Source: CAZFYZ01 sp964523735
GTDB taxonomy: Bacteria > Armatimonadota > UBA5829
Reading direction: 5' to 3'
NCBI GenBank assembly: GCA_964523735.1
Contig: CAZFYZ010000024.1
Coordinates: 1 to 41,652 of the forward strand
DNA length: 41,652 nucleotides
The notes under the pieces are model-generated. The model was not told the origin of the DNA, did no database searches, and was given only the letters and a program-made list of their open reading frames with translations. The stretch's first letter is position 1. The number at the start of each line of letters is the position of its first letter. Below, one piece after another: positions 30,961-40,613 of this stretch. The position numbers and the translations under genes are program-made.

Positions 30961-33900
30961 TTGGCGGCTGGTTTTGCACATCTGCACACGCATTCTGAGT
31001 ATAGCATCCTCGACGGCGCCTGCCGAGTCAAGGATATCGTTGCCAAGGCGGTAGAGTTCGAGATGCCAGCTGTGGCGCTTACTGACCACGGCGCGATGTA
31101 TGGCAACATCAACTTCTACACCACTGCCAAGGCCGCCGGGGTCAAGCCCATACTCGGCTGCGAAGTCTACGTCGCGATGCGAGGGCGGGGGGATCGTGAC
31201 CCCAAGCTGGACAAAGAGCAGTACCACTTGGTGCTTCTGGCTCAGAACGAGGCGGGCTATCGGAACCTGATCAAGCTGGTGAGCCTCGCCTGGTCCGAGG
31301 GGTTCTACTACAAGCCACGTGTGGACAAGGAGGCGCTGAGCCAGTATTCGGGCGATCTGCTGGCGCTGACGGCCTGCCTTTCGGGTGAGGTGCCGACGCA
31401 TCTCGGCAAAGGCAGTGTACGCGAAGCTGAGCGTGCGATGGGCGAACTCATCGATATGTTCGGCAGGGAGAATGTCTATGTCGAGCTCCAGGAGAACGGC
31501 CTCGCCGAGCAGAAGCCGGTCAATGAGGGGCTGATCAAGCTAGCCGGACAGTCCGGCGTCAAGCTTGTCGCCACCACCGATACTCACTACCTGACCAAGA
31601 AGGACGCCGAGGCCCACGACGTACTGCTCTGCATCCAAACCGCCGCCGTAATAAGTGACCCCAAGCGGATGCGCTTCGGCTCGCAGGAGTTCTACTTCAA
31701 GAGCCCGCAGGAGATGCGCGAACTGTGGTCTCACGTGCCCGGAGCGCTCGAGAACACTCTCGAGGTTGCCGACCGCTGCAACATCGAGTTCGACTTCTCC
31801 AAGAACAAGCTTCCGGACCCGGGGATTCCCGCAGGGGTGCCGGATAACGACCACATGGAGTCCGAAGCGCTCCGGGGTCTGCAGGCGCGGATGGGCGGCT
31901 CGATTTCCGAGGACTATCAGAAGCAGTTCGACTACGAGTGCAGCATCATCCGCCAGTGCGGGTTTGCGACCTATATGCTCATCGTGCGGGACTTCACCGA
32001 CTTCGCCCGCAGGGAGGGAATATGCGTCGGAGTCAGAGGATCGGCGGCGGGAAGCCTTATTTGCTATGCTCTCGGCATCACGGACGTTGACCCTATCGAG
32101 TACGGCCTGACATTCGAGCGGTTCCTCAACCCTGAGCGCGTGGAGATGCCGGACGTCGATCTGGATATTCAGGACGACCGGCGTGACGCGCTGATCCAGT
32201 ATGTGGTGGACAAGTACGGGCGGGATCACGTAGGGCAGATCGCGACATTTGGCAGCCTGAAGGCCCGCGCTGCTGTCAGAGATTGCGGCCGAGTGCTCGG
32301 GATGGACCTCGCGGAGGTAGACCGGGTCTGCAAGATGATCCCAACAATCCCCGTGGGCGTGACCATCGACCGTGCGCTCGAAGAGAACAATGAGTTCAAG
32401 GCAGCCTATACCGGCAGGCGTGAGGTCAAGAACCTCGTCGACACTGCGCGTTCACTGGAGGGACTGAACAGAAGCGTCGGTGTCCACGCGGCGGGTGTAT
32501 TGATCTCAGATGACCCGCTAACTGACCATGTCCCTGTCCAGTACGGCGGCAAAGGCGAGGTCGTCGCTCAGCTCGACAAAGAGGACATCAAGAAGATCGG
32601 TCTTCTGAAGATGGACTTCCTCGGTCTCGCGAACCTGACCATACTGGCCGAGGTTGTGGAGTCCGTCAAGCGCCAGCACGGGGTCGAGATCGACATCCTC
32701 AATATCCCACTCGACGACGCTAAGACATTCGAGATGCTCGGCCGCGGCGACACTAACGGCGTGTTCCAGCTCGAGAGCCCAGGAATGCGTCGCAACGTTA
32801 TCGAGCTGAAGCCGAACTCCGTACGAGAACTCGCCGCTATCGTTGCGCTCTACCGCCCGGGCCCGATGGCCTTCATTCCCAAGTTCATCAAGTCCAAGTT
32901 TGGTCAGGAGCCGATCGAGTATCTGCACCCCTCGCTGGAGCCGATTCTCAAGGAGACTTACGGAGTCATCTGCTATCAGGACCAGGTGCTTCGGATCGCG
33001 CAGGCAGTAGGCGGTTTCTCGCTAGGTCAGGCCGACGTGCTTCGCAAGGCTATGTCTTCTAAGAAGGCCGACATCATGGCCCGCGAGAAGCAGCGGTTCC
33101 TTGCGGGCGCGAAAGAGAAGGGGATGCCGGAGAAGATCGCGACGCGCATCTACGAGCAGATCGAGCCCTTTGCCGGTTACGCATTCAACAAGGCCCACGC
33201 CGTCTGCTATGCCTTTGTGGCATACCGAACGGCCTATATGAAGGCCAACTACCCCGTCGAATACTACGCCGCCTTGCTTTCGGCCAACATGGACGACAAG
33301 GATAAGCTCGCGGCTTACATGGATGACTGCCGCAGATTGGGCGTCACAGTGCTCCCGCCGGACGTGAACCACAGTGGGGTCTCGTTCGAGGTCCAGGGGG
33401 GCGCAGTTCGGTTCGGCCTCGCCGCAATCAAGGGGTGCGGACGAGGGGCAATCGAATCGATGGTCGAGGCCAGAGAGTCCGGCGGCCCGTTCACCGATCT
33501 CTTCGATTTCTGCGCACGCGTGCAGGATAACGCCATCAACAAGGCCACGGTCGAGTGCCTGATCAAAGTGGGGGCGTTTGCATCGATCGAGCCCAATCGT
33601 GCAAGACTGATCGAGATGCTGCCGGATGCGTTCAGCGCCGCCGCCGCTCGCCAGCGGGACCGCAAGACCGGGCAATCGGGTCTCTTCGGTGGAGAGAGCG
33701 AGGACGAGTCATATCGTCCGAACCTGGCCAAGTACGGCCACGTTGGGGAGTTCCCGAGCGACGAGATTCTCACGATGGAGAAAGACCTGGTGGGGCTCTA
33801 TCTGTCCGGCCATCCGCTTGAGAGCGTGCGGGCCCGATTGGAACGCGACTGCAGCGCGAATGGCGGCACCTACACCGACCTGGGACACGATCAGACATGC

Positions 33901-34416
33901 GTCATCGGTGGCATTGTCTCAGACATCCGCTACCGACAGACGCGCCGCGGGGAGCGGATGGCGTCGATCCGGCTCGAGGACCTGCACGGCACGATGAACG
34001 TGACCTTCTTTCCCGCCGCGTTCAAGACCTGTGGTCAGCATCTTGCGAAAGACCGCATTGTCCTTATCGAGGGCAAGGCCAGCCACAGAGAACGCATCGC
34101 CAATGACGAAGAGAACACGGTATTCGAAGTGGAAATTCTCGGCGAGGTCGTTCGCCCGGTCACGAACGGCAATGGCAAGTCCAACGGAAACGGGGGGCGC
34201 GCCGTTCACATCAAGATCAACGGCAGCGGGGTGATGAACCTCGAGATACTCAAGAAGCTGATCGAATCCAGCCCAGGCGATAGCCCCGTGTTCTTCCACA
34301 TCTGCAACTGCGGCCAAAGGCAGAGGATTTCTACGCCCTACAGGGTGGACGCCACTACCCGCCTGGTTTCGGAGATCGAACGCATCCTGGGTGGCGGGGT
34401 CGTGAAGGTCGGGTAG
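30961..34416 (+). CDS. dnaE: DNA polymerase III, alpha subunit
   Basis: Replicative polymerase catalytic subunit, 1151 residues, full length. The N-terminal PHP domain begins FAHLHTHSEYSILDGACRVK and has ALTDHGAMYG. The palm has PDVDLD at 397-402, whose Asp398 and Asp400 correspond to catalytic aspartates, followed by YGRDHVGQIATFGSLKARA. It continues with RPGPMAFIPKFI, ICYQDQVLRIAQ and FNKAHAVCYA, then the helix-hairpin-helix region and a C-terminal OB fold (about 975-1055, IGGIVSDIRYRQTRRGERMA). The start is TTG at 30961: GGAG lies eight bases upstream and no better start gives the family N-terminus. It is a single-gene unit between a sigma-70-like promoter and a hairpin. Divergent from lemA. 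Belongs to the DnaE rather than PolC type. Confidence 0.97.
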   Translation: MAAGFAHLHTHSEYSILDGACRVKDIVAKAVEFEMPAVALTDHGAMYGNINFYTTAKAAGVKPILGCEVYVAMRGRGDRDPKLDKEQYHLVLLAQNEAGYRNLIKLVSLAWSEGFYYKPRVDKEALSQYSGDLLALTACLSGEVPTHLGKGSVREAERAMGELIDMFGRENVYVELQENGLAEQKPVNEGLIKLAGQSGVKLVATTDTHYLTKKDAEAHDVLLCIQTAAVISDPKRMRFGSQEFYFKSPQEMRELWSHVPGALENTLEVADRCNIEFDFSKNKLPDPGIPAGVPDNDHMESEALRGLQARMGGSISEDYQKQFDYECSIIRQCGFATYMLIVRDFTDFARREGICVGVRGSAAGSLICYALGITDVDPIEYGLTFERFLNPERVEMPDVDLDIQDDRRDALIQYVVDKYGRDHVGQIATFGSLKARAAVRDCGRVLGMDLAEVDRVCKMIPTIPVGVTIDRALEENNEFKAAYTGRREVKNLVDTARSLEGLNRSVGVHAAGVLISDDPLTDHVPVQYGGKGEVVAQLDKEDIKKIGLLKMDFLGLANLTILAEVVESVKRQHGVEIDILNIPLDDAKTFEMLGRGDTNGVFQLESPGMRRNVIELKPNSVRELAAIVALYRPGPMAFIPKFIKSKFGQEPIEYLHPSLEPILKETYGVICYQDQVLRIAQAVGGFSLGQADVLRKAMSSKKADIMAREKQRFLAGAKEKGMPEKIATRIYEQIEPFAGYAFNKAHAVCYAFVAYRTAYMKANYPVEYYAALLSANMDDKDKLAAYMDDCRRLGVTVLPPDVNHSGVSFEVQGGAVRFGLAAIKGCGRGAIESMVEARESGGPFTDLFDFCARVQDNAINKATVECLIKVGAFASIEPNRARLIEMLPDAFSAAAARQRDRKTGQSGLFGGESEDESYRPNLAKYGHVGEFPSDEILTMEKDLVGLYLSGHPLESVRARLERDCSANGGTYTDLGHDQTCVIGGIVSDIRYRQTRRGERMASIRLEDLHGTMNVTFFPAAFKTCGQHLAKDRIVLIEGKASHRERIANDEENTVFEVEILGEVVRPVTNGNGKSNGNGGRAVHIKINGSGVMNLEILKKLIESSPGDSPVFFHICNCGQRQRISTPYRVDATTRLVSEIERILGGGVVKVG

Positions 34417-34433
34417 CTTTGAGGGGTGTGCCC

Positions 34434-34464
34434 ACCGGGCGCCAGATGGTTCTTGGCGCCCGGT
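34434..34464. terminator. Hairpin between dnaE and a convergent PEP-CTERM gene
   Basis: ACCGGGCGCCA (34434-34444) pairs perfectly with TGGCGCCCGGT (34454-34464); nine-base loop. It begins 18 bases after the dnaE stop and lies 14 bases from the convergent stop, so probably serves both genes. Confidence 0.65.
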
Positions 34465-34477
34465 AGTTGATAGAAAG

Positions 34478-35395
34478 CTAGCCTCGTCTGCGGAACGCTG
34501 CGGTAGTCAGCAAGCCACTCATCAGGGCAGCAACGCCGGCAGGCTCCGGAACGGGCTGAACGCCGCGGCTGCCGAAGTCGGCTGCGATTATGTCATTACC
34601 GCAATCCGGTCGCCAGGAAGCTCTAAACTGGTAGCTTGTGGGGTCCAGGCCCAGGGTCGCCCACGGTACCGTGATCTCATACGCATACACCCCGGCGCTT
34701 CCCACGACGATTCCAGTGTAGGCGGAGCTGACGCTAGCCGACCCGACCTGGGACCCGGTTCCACTGATGAAGAATGCGTAGCCCAAGTCAGCGGAATCGG
34801 GTATTGCGGCGTTGCCCATGTGAGCCCAGTTGGGGCCGAGTTCGACAGTGCCGAGAGTCCCCTCATCTCTGGCGAAGATGCTCTCGATTCCGCCTTCGGC
34901 GCCGTGGATGACGAACTCGGGATCAGTTGTAGAGGGGTCCAGGGCCCAGCGAAGATTGTTGAGTCGCATGCCGATGCCGTACGTGCGGCCGTCGACGTCG
35001 ATCTTCAGATCACCGGGGCCGAATAGACGCGTGCCAGTTCCGCACTCAGGAGCGGCGGCGCCGGTCTGCTTCGATCCGGTGATGATCGTGAACCTCGCAG
35101 CGTCATTGTCTGCTCGGAAGAAGAGCCCCTGGGCGTCCGATTTTCGGCTGGCTATGAAGCCCTCGCCCGGAGAAGCGGCTTCGAAGGCGCCGTGCCAGGT
35201 GCCGTCCACGCGGGTGTACTTGTAGCCGCCGACCGCGTAGCCTACCCCGGACTCTGCAACCCCATCAAATGTGAGCTGGTCCGAGCCGTCGTAGATCGTG
35301 CTGCCAAGCGTGATGCCCCAGAAGTCGTAGGCCTGGGCGGCCTGCCCCATACACAACAGGAAAACGATTGCGAATGCTGCCTTCCAACGGTTCAT
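34478..35395 (-). CDS. PEP-CTERM protein, 305 residues
   Basis: The signal peptide is MNRWKAAFAIVFLLCMGQAAQA, followed by YDFWGITLGSTIYDGSDQLT. A body of about 250 residues resembles a beta-sandwich of the CBM9/DOMON type (TWHGAFEAASPGEGFIASRK, LFFRADNDAARFTII, ITVPWATLGLDPTSYQFRAS); this is a loose resemblance. The C-terminal signal is PVPEPAGVAALMSGLLTTAA then FRRRG. The frame is open to 35617, but the extra N-terminus is not protein-like. The ATG at 35395 follows AAGGGAG and starts a perfect signal peptide. A sigma-54-type promoter lies about 55 bases upstream. Exported, probably released to or held at the surface after exosortase cleavage. Function unknown. Confidence 0.9.
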   Translation of the reverse strand: MNRWKAAFAIVFLLCMGQAAQAYDFWGITLGSTIYDGSDQLTFDGVAESGVGYAVGGYKYTRVDGTWHGAFEAASPGEGFIASRKSDAQGLFFRADNDAARFTIITGSKQTGAAAPECGTGTRLFGPGDLKIDVDGRTYGIGMRLNNLRWALDPSTTDPEFVIHGAEGGIESIFARDEGTLGTVELGPNWAHMGNAAIPDSADLGYAFFISGTGSQVGSASVSSAYTGIVVGSAGVYAYEITVPWATLGLDPTSYQFRASWRPDCGNDIIAADFGSRGVQPVPEPAGVAALMSGLLTTAAFRRRG

Positions 35396-35448
35396 GTCTG
35401 CTGCTCCCTTGTTGAAGTCGTTTGCTCTACTCCACCATGAGAGTAAGC

Positions 35449-35464
35449 TGCAACTAATATGCCA
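35449..35464 (-). promoter_or_regulatory. Sigma-54-type promoter of the 305-residue PEP-CTERM gene
   Basis: On the minus strand TGGCATATTAGTTGCA matches the -24/-12 consensus with exact spacing; only C and G at the end of the -24 element are changed (TGGCATA). Start would be near 35438, about 43 bases before the ATG. Confidence 0.65.
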
Positions 35465-35594
35465 CCAGTACTGTTGGATTTGCCGGGTTATCCGCAGGGA
35501 ATCCCGAAACCTGAGGTCAGAAGTTGAGCAGACGGCGCCGGGCAAGATTGCCGTTTCTAAGTGATTCATTGCAGCCTGCATAGGTCCGCATGCG

Positions 35595-35655
35595 CTGAGT
35601 AGCGACAGCGTATCCAAGCGCCGCGCCTGGCCTTGGATACGCTGCGGCTACTCAG
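35595..35655. repeat. 24-base inverted repeat between two secreted-protein genes
   Basis: CTGAGTAGCGACAGCGTATC continuing with CAAG (35595-35618) pairs with 35632-35655 at 22 of 24 positions, with a 13-base loop. It lies just downstream of the minus-strand Ig-repeat gene and may end its transcript, or be a mobile intergenic repeat; the length and internal mismatches favour the latter. Confidence 0.6.
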
Positions 35656-35678
35656 GATGGACGGTTAGCGTGGATTAC

Positions 35679-38489
35679 TCAGTTTCCGACCGGAGTGAGC
35701 TTCAGGTCGCACTCGCGGTAGGCTCTGAGCCAGTATCCGCGCCAGGGCTCGAGTGTGTGCTGGGCGTTACCCACAACTGAGTCATCGCAGACAAGCGTGT
35801 ACCAGCCATTGAATGGGTCCTCCGGGTCTTGGACCCAGCCCCATGCGAAAGCTGCAACCACGTCAGACGCCTGACCAAGCGGCAGCCAGCTCTGGCCATC
35901 CTCGCTCACAAGCATTGCGTCCTCGTCCCACGCGATTGATGTGATGAACGGTGTCCCGATGAGGTTCCAGCCTTGCTCCAGATGAATCGTTGCAGGCTGG
36001 TCCTGCGGCGGAATCGTCCCATAGGGCGCGCCTGCGGAGCCGTCGAACGAAGCCCAAAACGCGCGTCCTGGCGTCGCATCCTGAGGGTCAAACCAGGAGA
36101 AGAGATCGGCATAGCCGGCGTAGGCGTTGAGTGACGTGTTGAACGCAAACCAGTTGTCCTCAAAGAACCCAACAACCGGCTTAGGATCAGTGCTATCAGG
36201 TATGATCGGAAGGGATACCATCGCGGTGCCGATCCAGGCGTCGCCGGGAGCCGCGTCCATATATGTCACGGTCAGCGTCGCGGCAGACGAACTGCTGGTT
36301 GCATCGGTTGCAGTAACGGTTATTACGTTGTCGCCCTCGACAAGGTCGATCGCTTGAGCGGTCCAGTTGAAGCCGGCGAGCGTGCAGCTGCCCGATTGTC
36401 CGGTGTCAGCATTGGCCCAGACAACAGTCGAAATGGTTCCGTCGTCAGTGGCTGTACCAGCGAGGTTCACGAAAGCGCAGTTTCGGGCGCAACTGGTGGC
36501 ACTTGTAGGGCTTGTTATGTGGATGACGGGAGCCGCTGCGGGGACCGCGCGGTTCACCGTGATCACATCGGTGCCCTTCTTTCCTGCCGTGTCGGTGGCG
36601 GTCACAGTTATGATGTTCTCTCCGGGCTGCAATGCCAGGTCGGCAACACTCCAGGATGCGGTGCCAGTGCAGGCGCCGGAGCCGCCGCGGCTGTTAGCCC
36701 AAGCCACGCTCGCGATGCCCATGTCATCGGCGGCAGTACCTGTGAGGGTTACACTGCTCCCGATCGTGGAGTAAGTCGTGCTGCTCGTTGGAGAAGTGAT
36801 GGTGATCGTGGGATTGGCCACATCGGCTATCCTGGTGATAGTAAGCACGTCGGTGCCTGTATTGCCTGATGTGTCAGTGGCCGTTACACTGATCACGTTC
36901 TGTCCCGGCACGAGGGCGATGCTGCCCGTGCTCCAGTCTTGAGCACCGACGCAAGTGCCCGAACCGCCTTCGCTGTTGACCCAGGTAACCGCGTTGAGCC
37001 CTACGTCATCCTGCGCGATGCCCGACAACATGATAGTCTGGTCAGTGGTTGAGTACGTGGCCTGATCGGTAGGCCCCATTATCTCCACAGTCGGGTGCGT
37101 CGCGTCCACCATACGCGTGACTACAACAACATCCGTGCCGTTCTTGCCGGACTTGTCTGTGGCCGTGACAGTGATGACGTTCTCTCCGGGCGAGAGCGTT
37201 ATCTGCTCGACCGTCCAGGAGGTCGTGCCTGTGCACGCGCCGGATCCACCTCGATCGTTCGACCACGCCACCCCCGTGACCTCGCCATCGTCGACCACTG
37301 TGCCTTCCAGGTCGATGGTATCACTACTGGTTATCAGAGTGGGTTCAGTGGTGGGCAGTAATATCTGCACCGTCGGCGTCTCGGCGTCGACGGTCCGAGT
37401 TACTGTCAACACGTCGGACGCTGTCTTGCCTGCCAGATTGGTCGCGGTGATTGTGATCACGTTCTGGCCCGCGGACAGAGGTATGGCGTTGACTGTCCAA
37501 GAGGCGGTTCCAGTGCACGTGCCCGATCCGCCCCTATCGTTGGCCCAAGTGACTTGGCTAAGCGCGGCCAGATCTGACGCAGTTCCGCCAATATTGATCG
37601 TTGCCTGGTCTGTTGCATAAGTGGGGTTGCTTGTGGGAATGCTGATGGATATGGCAGGCGCCCCCGGCTCGTTATAGGTGACTGTTACCGCGGCTGATCC
37701 GGTTCTGCCGTGCGGGTCGGTTGCCGTGACGGTAATAGTGTTCTGACCTGACTGCAATGGCAGATCTGATGCGCTCCAGCCTGTGGTTCCCGTACACGTG
37801 CCGGAAGCGCCTCTATCGGTCGACCACGCAACAGTTGTCAGGCCCTCGTCGCAAGAGGCTGTTCCGGAGATGCTGGTGCTAGGGGAGACGGTATTGAGCT
37901 CTGCTCCCGACGGACTTGATATGACTACAGTCGGCGGCTCTGGGACTGTGTATGTGTAGTGAAATAGGTCCGATCCGCGTGCTGGGTCGAAACCCGAACT
38001 GGCGAGCAATGAGACAGTGTCTCCCGTCTGTGCCGTCGCAGGCACGACCACTTTGATGAAGCAAGTGAGGTAGGCATCTGCGAGGACAAGCTGCGTATTG
38101 GTGATCTCGACTATCTCGTCTGACGCGTGCTCACCGTTGGCGTCGTCGTCAAGGATGACCGAGGTCGCCCAGCCCTTGGATGAGTAGGAGAGCAGCTTGA
38201 AGGAGTCAGTGCCGTTCCCCGTGTTGTGTATCTGCACGGGAACATAGAGTGCCTCGCCCAGTACTGCGGCGCCTGCCGCCGGCTGATGGACAATCTCTAC
38301 TCCCGCTACCTGCACCACTGTGAGTTCGGCTACAGCGGGGTCAGCCTCATGCGTCTGGTCCCAGGTATCGGAGTAGTGTGCCTCCGCGACGAGCTGGATC
38401 TTAGTTCCGGCGCGCTGGCCGATTCCCCAGACGCAGGAAGCGGCTGACAGAGTCAGCAATAGTACGGCCGACAGCAAGGTATGGCGCAT
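35679..38489 (-). CDS. Secreted protein with six Ig-like (Big-type) repeats
   Basis: 936 residues. Signal peptide (about 1-22, ..AASCVWG). An N-terminal region to about 185 includes VPVQIHNTGNGTDSFKLLSY, a CARDB/DUF11-like stretch. Then come six tandem repeats of about 90 residues with the pattern 'P.V.I..PTS..TY.T....I.L.GTA.DD.G...V.W.N.RGGSGTCTGT.SW.V..I.L..GQNVITVTATD..GK.GTDV.TVTR'. These are beta-sandwich domains of the kind seen in bacterial surface proteins. A distinct 200-residue C-terminal domain contains LEQGWNLIGTPFITSIAWDE and LEPWRGYWLRAYRECDLKLT, a 'GWNLIG...GYW' module common at the end of exported proteins. No PEP-CTERM or LPXTG signal. Likely an extracellular adhesin or scaffold. 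Confidence 0.88.
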   Translation of the reverse strand: MRHTLLSAVLLLTLSAASCVWGIGQRAGTKIQLVAEAHYSDTWDQTHEADPAVAELTVVQVAGVEIVHQPAAGAAVLGEALYVPVQIHNTGNGTDSFKLLSYSSKGWATSVILDDDANGEHASDEIVEITNTQLVLADAYLTCFIKVVVPATAQTGDTVSLLASSGFDPARGSDLFHYTYTVPEPPTVVISSPSGAELNTVSPSTSISGTASCDEGLTTVAWSTDRGASGTCTGTTGWSASDLPLQSGQNTITVTATDPHGRTGSAAVTVTYNEPGAPAISISIPTSNPTYATDQATINIGGTASDLAALSQVTWANDRGGSGTCTGTASWTVNAIPLSAGQNVITITATNLAGKTASDVLTVTRTVDAETPTVQILLPTTEPTLITSSDTIDLEGTVVDDGEVTGVAWSNDRGGSGACTGTTSWTVEQITLSPGENVITVTATDKSGKNGTDVVVVTRMVDATHPTVEIMGPTDQATYSTTDQTIMLSGIAQDDVGLNAVTWVNSEGGSGTCVGAQDWSTGSIALVPGQNVISVTATDTSGNTGTDVLTITRIADVANPTITITSPTSSTTYSTIGSSVTLTGTAADDMGIASVAWANSRGGSGACTGTASWSVADLALQPGENIITVTATDTAGKKGTDVITVNRAVPAAAPVIHITSPTSATSCARNCAFVNLAGTATDDGTISTVVWANADTGQSGSCTLAGFNWTAQAIDLVEGDNVITVTATDATSSSSAATLTVTYMDAAPGDAWIGTAMVSLPIIPDSTDPKPVVGFFEDNWFAFNTSLNAYAGYADLFSWFDPQDATPGRAFWASFDGSAGAPYGTIPPQDQPATIHLEQGWNLIGTPFITSIAWDEDAMLVSEDGQSWLPLGQASDVVAAFAWGWVQDPEDPFNGWYTLVCDDSVVGNAQHTLEPWRGYWLRAYRECDLKLTPVGN

Positions 38490-38732
38490 CGTGCTCTCTC
38501 CAGTGAATCCTCACGAGCCAGGGGAAGCGGCTCGAGTTATATCAATGAGGTTGTTCCCTGGGGAGATTACGTGCCGGCCTGGTACGGCTACCGGTTTTGG
38601 GCGGGATGAAGAACGGGTCTGTTCGAGGGCGTGAATGCTGCCAAGTGGACTAACATAGGGGCCCTGCCTGGCCGTCGGTGGGCTGCGCGCTCAAGCCGGG
38701 CGGGGCAATGCAGGTCAGTCGCCCTGAACGGT

Positions 38733-40613
38733 CTAGTGATCGTCTTCAGGCATGACGAAGAGGACGAGGCGCGGGCTGGCCGCATTTGTGTCGTTGAGTG
38801 CGTCTGACTTATCACCAGGTGTGGGCCATGGCATCTCATAGACTCTGGGTCGGCCGAGTTCCTGCAGTCCCAGAAGCGATGAGAAGATCACGCAGGCACG
38901 CCTGCGGCGGTCCATAACGAACCTGGCGTTGGCACGGCTTGTGATTGCTATGTCTTCGAATGCTGCCTTGCCCACATTCTCCATCTGCAGTTTTCGCCTG
39001 CTGTGGGATTCCACTTCCGCGCCAAGTCGTTCGATGCAAGCATTGGGGTCCTTGATGTAGTCTCGCCAGACACACCAACGGTAGAGCAGATACCATGCTT
39101 CGTCTGCGGGGTAGTCCTCCGACTTGCGGGTTAGGCAAACAAAAGGCATCGGTAGACCCTCCGATGCTAGCGCTTCGACATCCGCGTCGGTCCTTGGAAG
39201 CCAGACCGCCCTGCCGTTCGTGCGTAATGCCGCCAGCCATGGGACATCGGTATAGACTATATCCGAGCTTTCTGCCGCACGAACAAAGAACAGGTTTGCG
39301 TCATCTATCGAGCGTCCATCCGGCCACACGATTGCCCCGATTGCCGTCCAGGCATTGATCAGCACCAGGCCCGCAACCAGTGCGCGGCTGTAGACGATGT
39401 GCAGTCTCTTCGCGTCGAGCAGAAGGAAGAAGTAGGCGGAAGCAAATACAGCGGCGACAGGGAGGAAGAGGACTACGCAGTGCTTATGCGCGCTGAACAG
39501 AGCAAAAATAACCGTAAACAGCGGCACAAACACGTACGCAAACCCGCGCGTGGCGTTCGCCTGCGGGATCTTGAACCTGTAGAGCATGCTTACAGCCGCG
39601 AAGCCCAGCACGACCAATCCGAGCGTTGACACCATCGCCGCCAAGACTCCCGTTGATCCGCTTACTAACTTCTGTGCGAATGACGCAAACCTCTCCAGTG
39701 GGAACCACAGCAATGCCGCAACGCCTCGGTCGGCTCCAGCCATGCTGCGAGCAAATGTGTCTCCCGGGAACGCGAGCGTATTCCTCATCAGGTCCCAGGC
39801 AGCGGCGCCCAAAATCGACCCGTGGGTGAGCTGTGCGTTCCTGTAGGCCCAAGGAGCCACGGCCAGTAAGGCAACGACCACGAATAGCAGCAGATGAGTT
39901 CTCCTGCTGGGCCCGGTGAAGCCGTAATAGAGCGCGACCGGAATCACCGTGAACAGGAGCAAGTGGTTCGTCATATACAGGGCCGCGCAGAGGAGGCCGG
40001 CGGCGACGGGCCAGACCATCTGACGCAAGCCCGCTTCCAGCGATGCGGCGTGATGCCTGGCGACCACGATCAGCAGCAGCACCATCCAGAAAGCTGCCAT
40101 CGTCCACTCCTGCCCGGAGATGGCGGCCTGGAGCGCCGGTGCGCTAGTGCCAACAAATGCGGCGGCAAGTAAGCCTGCGCGCCGGCCGAAGAGCGTGTAG
40201 CCCAGAAAGTAGGTAGCTACAGTCATCAGGCAGAAGAACCCCAGCGAAACCCACGCGACTGCTTGATCACTCCAAGCTCGTTTCGCCCTGAACACGCTTG
40301 ATACTGCGTAGGGGTAGAGCGGAGCCCGGTTTGCCTCCGGCATCCTTCCCGCTTGGGGGTTGATCAGCGCGACGTTAAACGGCCTCAGAAAGCGGGTTGT
40401 AAAGCCCCTGCCGGCGTGGATGTTCCTGGCTATCTGGCCGATATCTGCAGACTCTCGGTCGGTCAGGCCGGCGAAGTTCTGCCTGTGATAGATGCCGGCG
40501 AACGCCATCAGCAGTGCGAGTATGCCGGCGGTGATTAGCATGCTGTTCATCGAGGCGAACCGCCGCGCCGGCAACACGACAGGGTCTGCTGACACTTGCT
40601 GTGGAGTCTGCAT
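38733..40613 (-). CDS. GT39/ArnT-like membrane glycosyltransferase
   Basis: 626 residues. An N-terminal membrane segment (about 23-43) is followed by the first extracytoplasmic loop, FAGLTDRESADIGQIARNIH then AGRGFTTRFLRPFNVALINP; an acidic residue pair here is typical of the polyprenyl-phosphate-sugar-using GT-C enzymes of the PMT/ArnT group. About ten further membrane segments run to about residue 430. A soluble C-terminal region of about 200 residues follows (VYTDVPWLAALRTNGRAVWL). Such enzymes move a sugar from a lipid carrier to a protein or lipid outside the membrane. No ribosome site precedes ATG 40613; the ATG 21 codons later (MNSMLITAGILAL) is an alternative start. The neighbouring genes encode secreted proteins that could be substrates, but this is inference. 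Confidence 0.75.
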   Translation of the reverse strand: MQTPQQVSADPVVLPARRFASMNSMLITAGILALLMAFAGIYHRQNFAGLTDRESADIGQIARNIHAGRGFTTRFLRPFNVALINPQAGRMPEANRAPLYPYAVSSVFRAKRAWSDQAVAWVSLGFFCLMTVATYFLGYTLFGRRAGLLAAAFVGTSAPALQAAISGQEWTMAAFWMVLLLIVVARHHAASLEAGLRQMVWPVAAGLLCAALYMTNHLLLFTVIPVALYYGFTGPSRRTHLLLFVVVALLAVAPWAYRNAQLTHGSILGAAAWDLMRNTLAFPGDTFARSMAGADRGVAALLWFPLERFASFAQKLVSGSTGVLAAMVSTLGLVVLGFAAVSMLYRFKIPQANATRGFAYVFVPLFTVIFALFSAHKHCVVLFLPVAAVFASAYFFLLLDAKRLHIVYSRALVAGLVLINAWTAIGAIVWPDGRSIDDANLFFVRAAESSDIVYTDVPWLAALRTNGRAVWLPRTDADVEALASEGLPMPFVCLTRKSEDYPADEAWYLLYRWCVWRDYIKDPNACIERLGAEVESHSRRKLQMENVGKAAFEDIAITSRANARFVMDRRRRACVIFSSLLGLQELGRPRVYEMPWPTPGDKSDALNDTNAASPRLVLFVMPEDDH

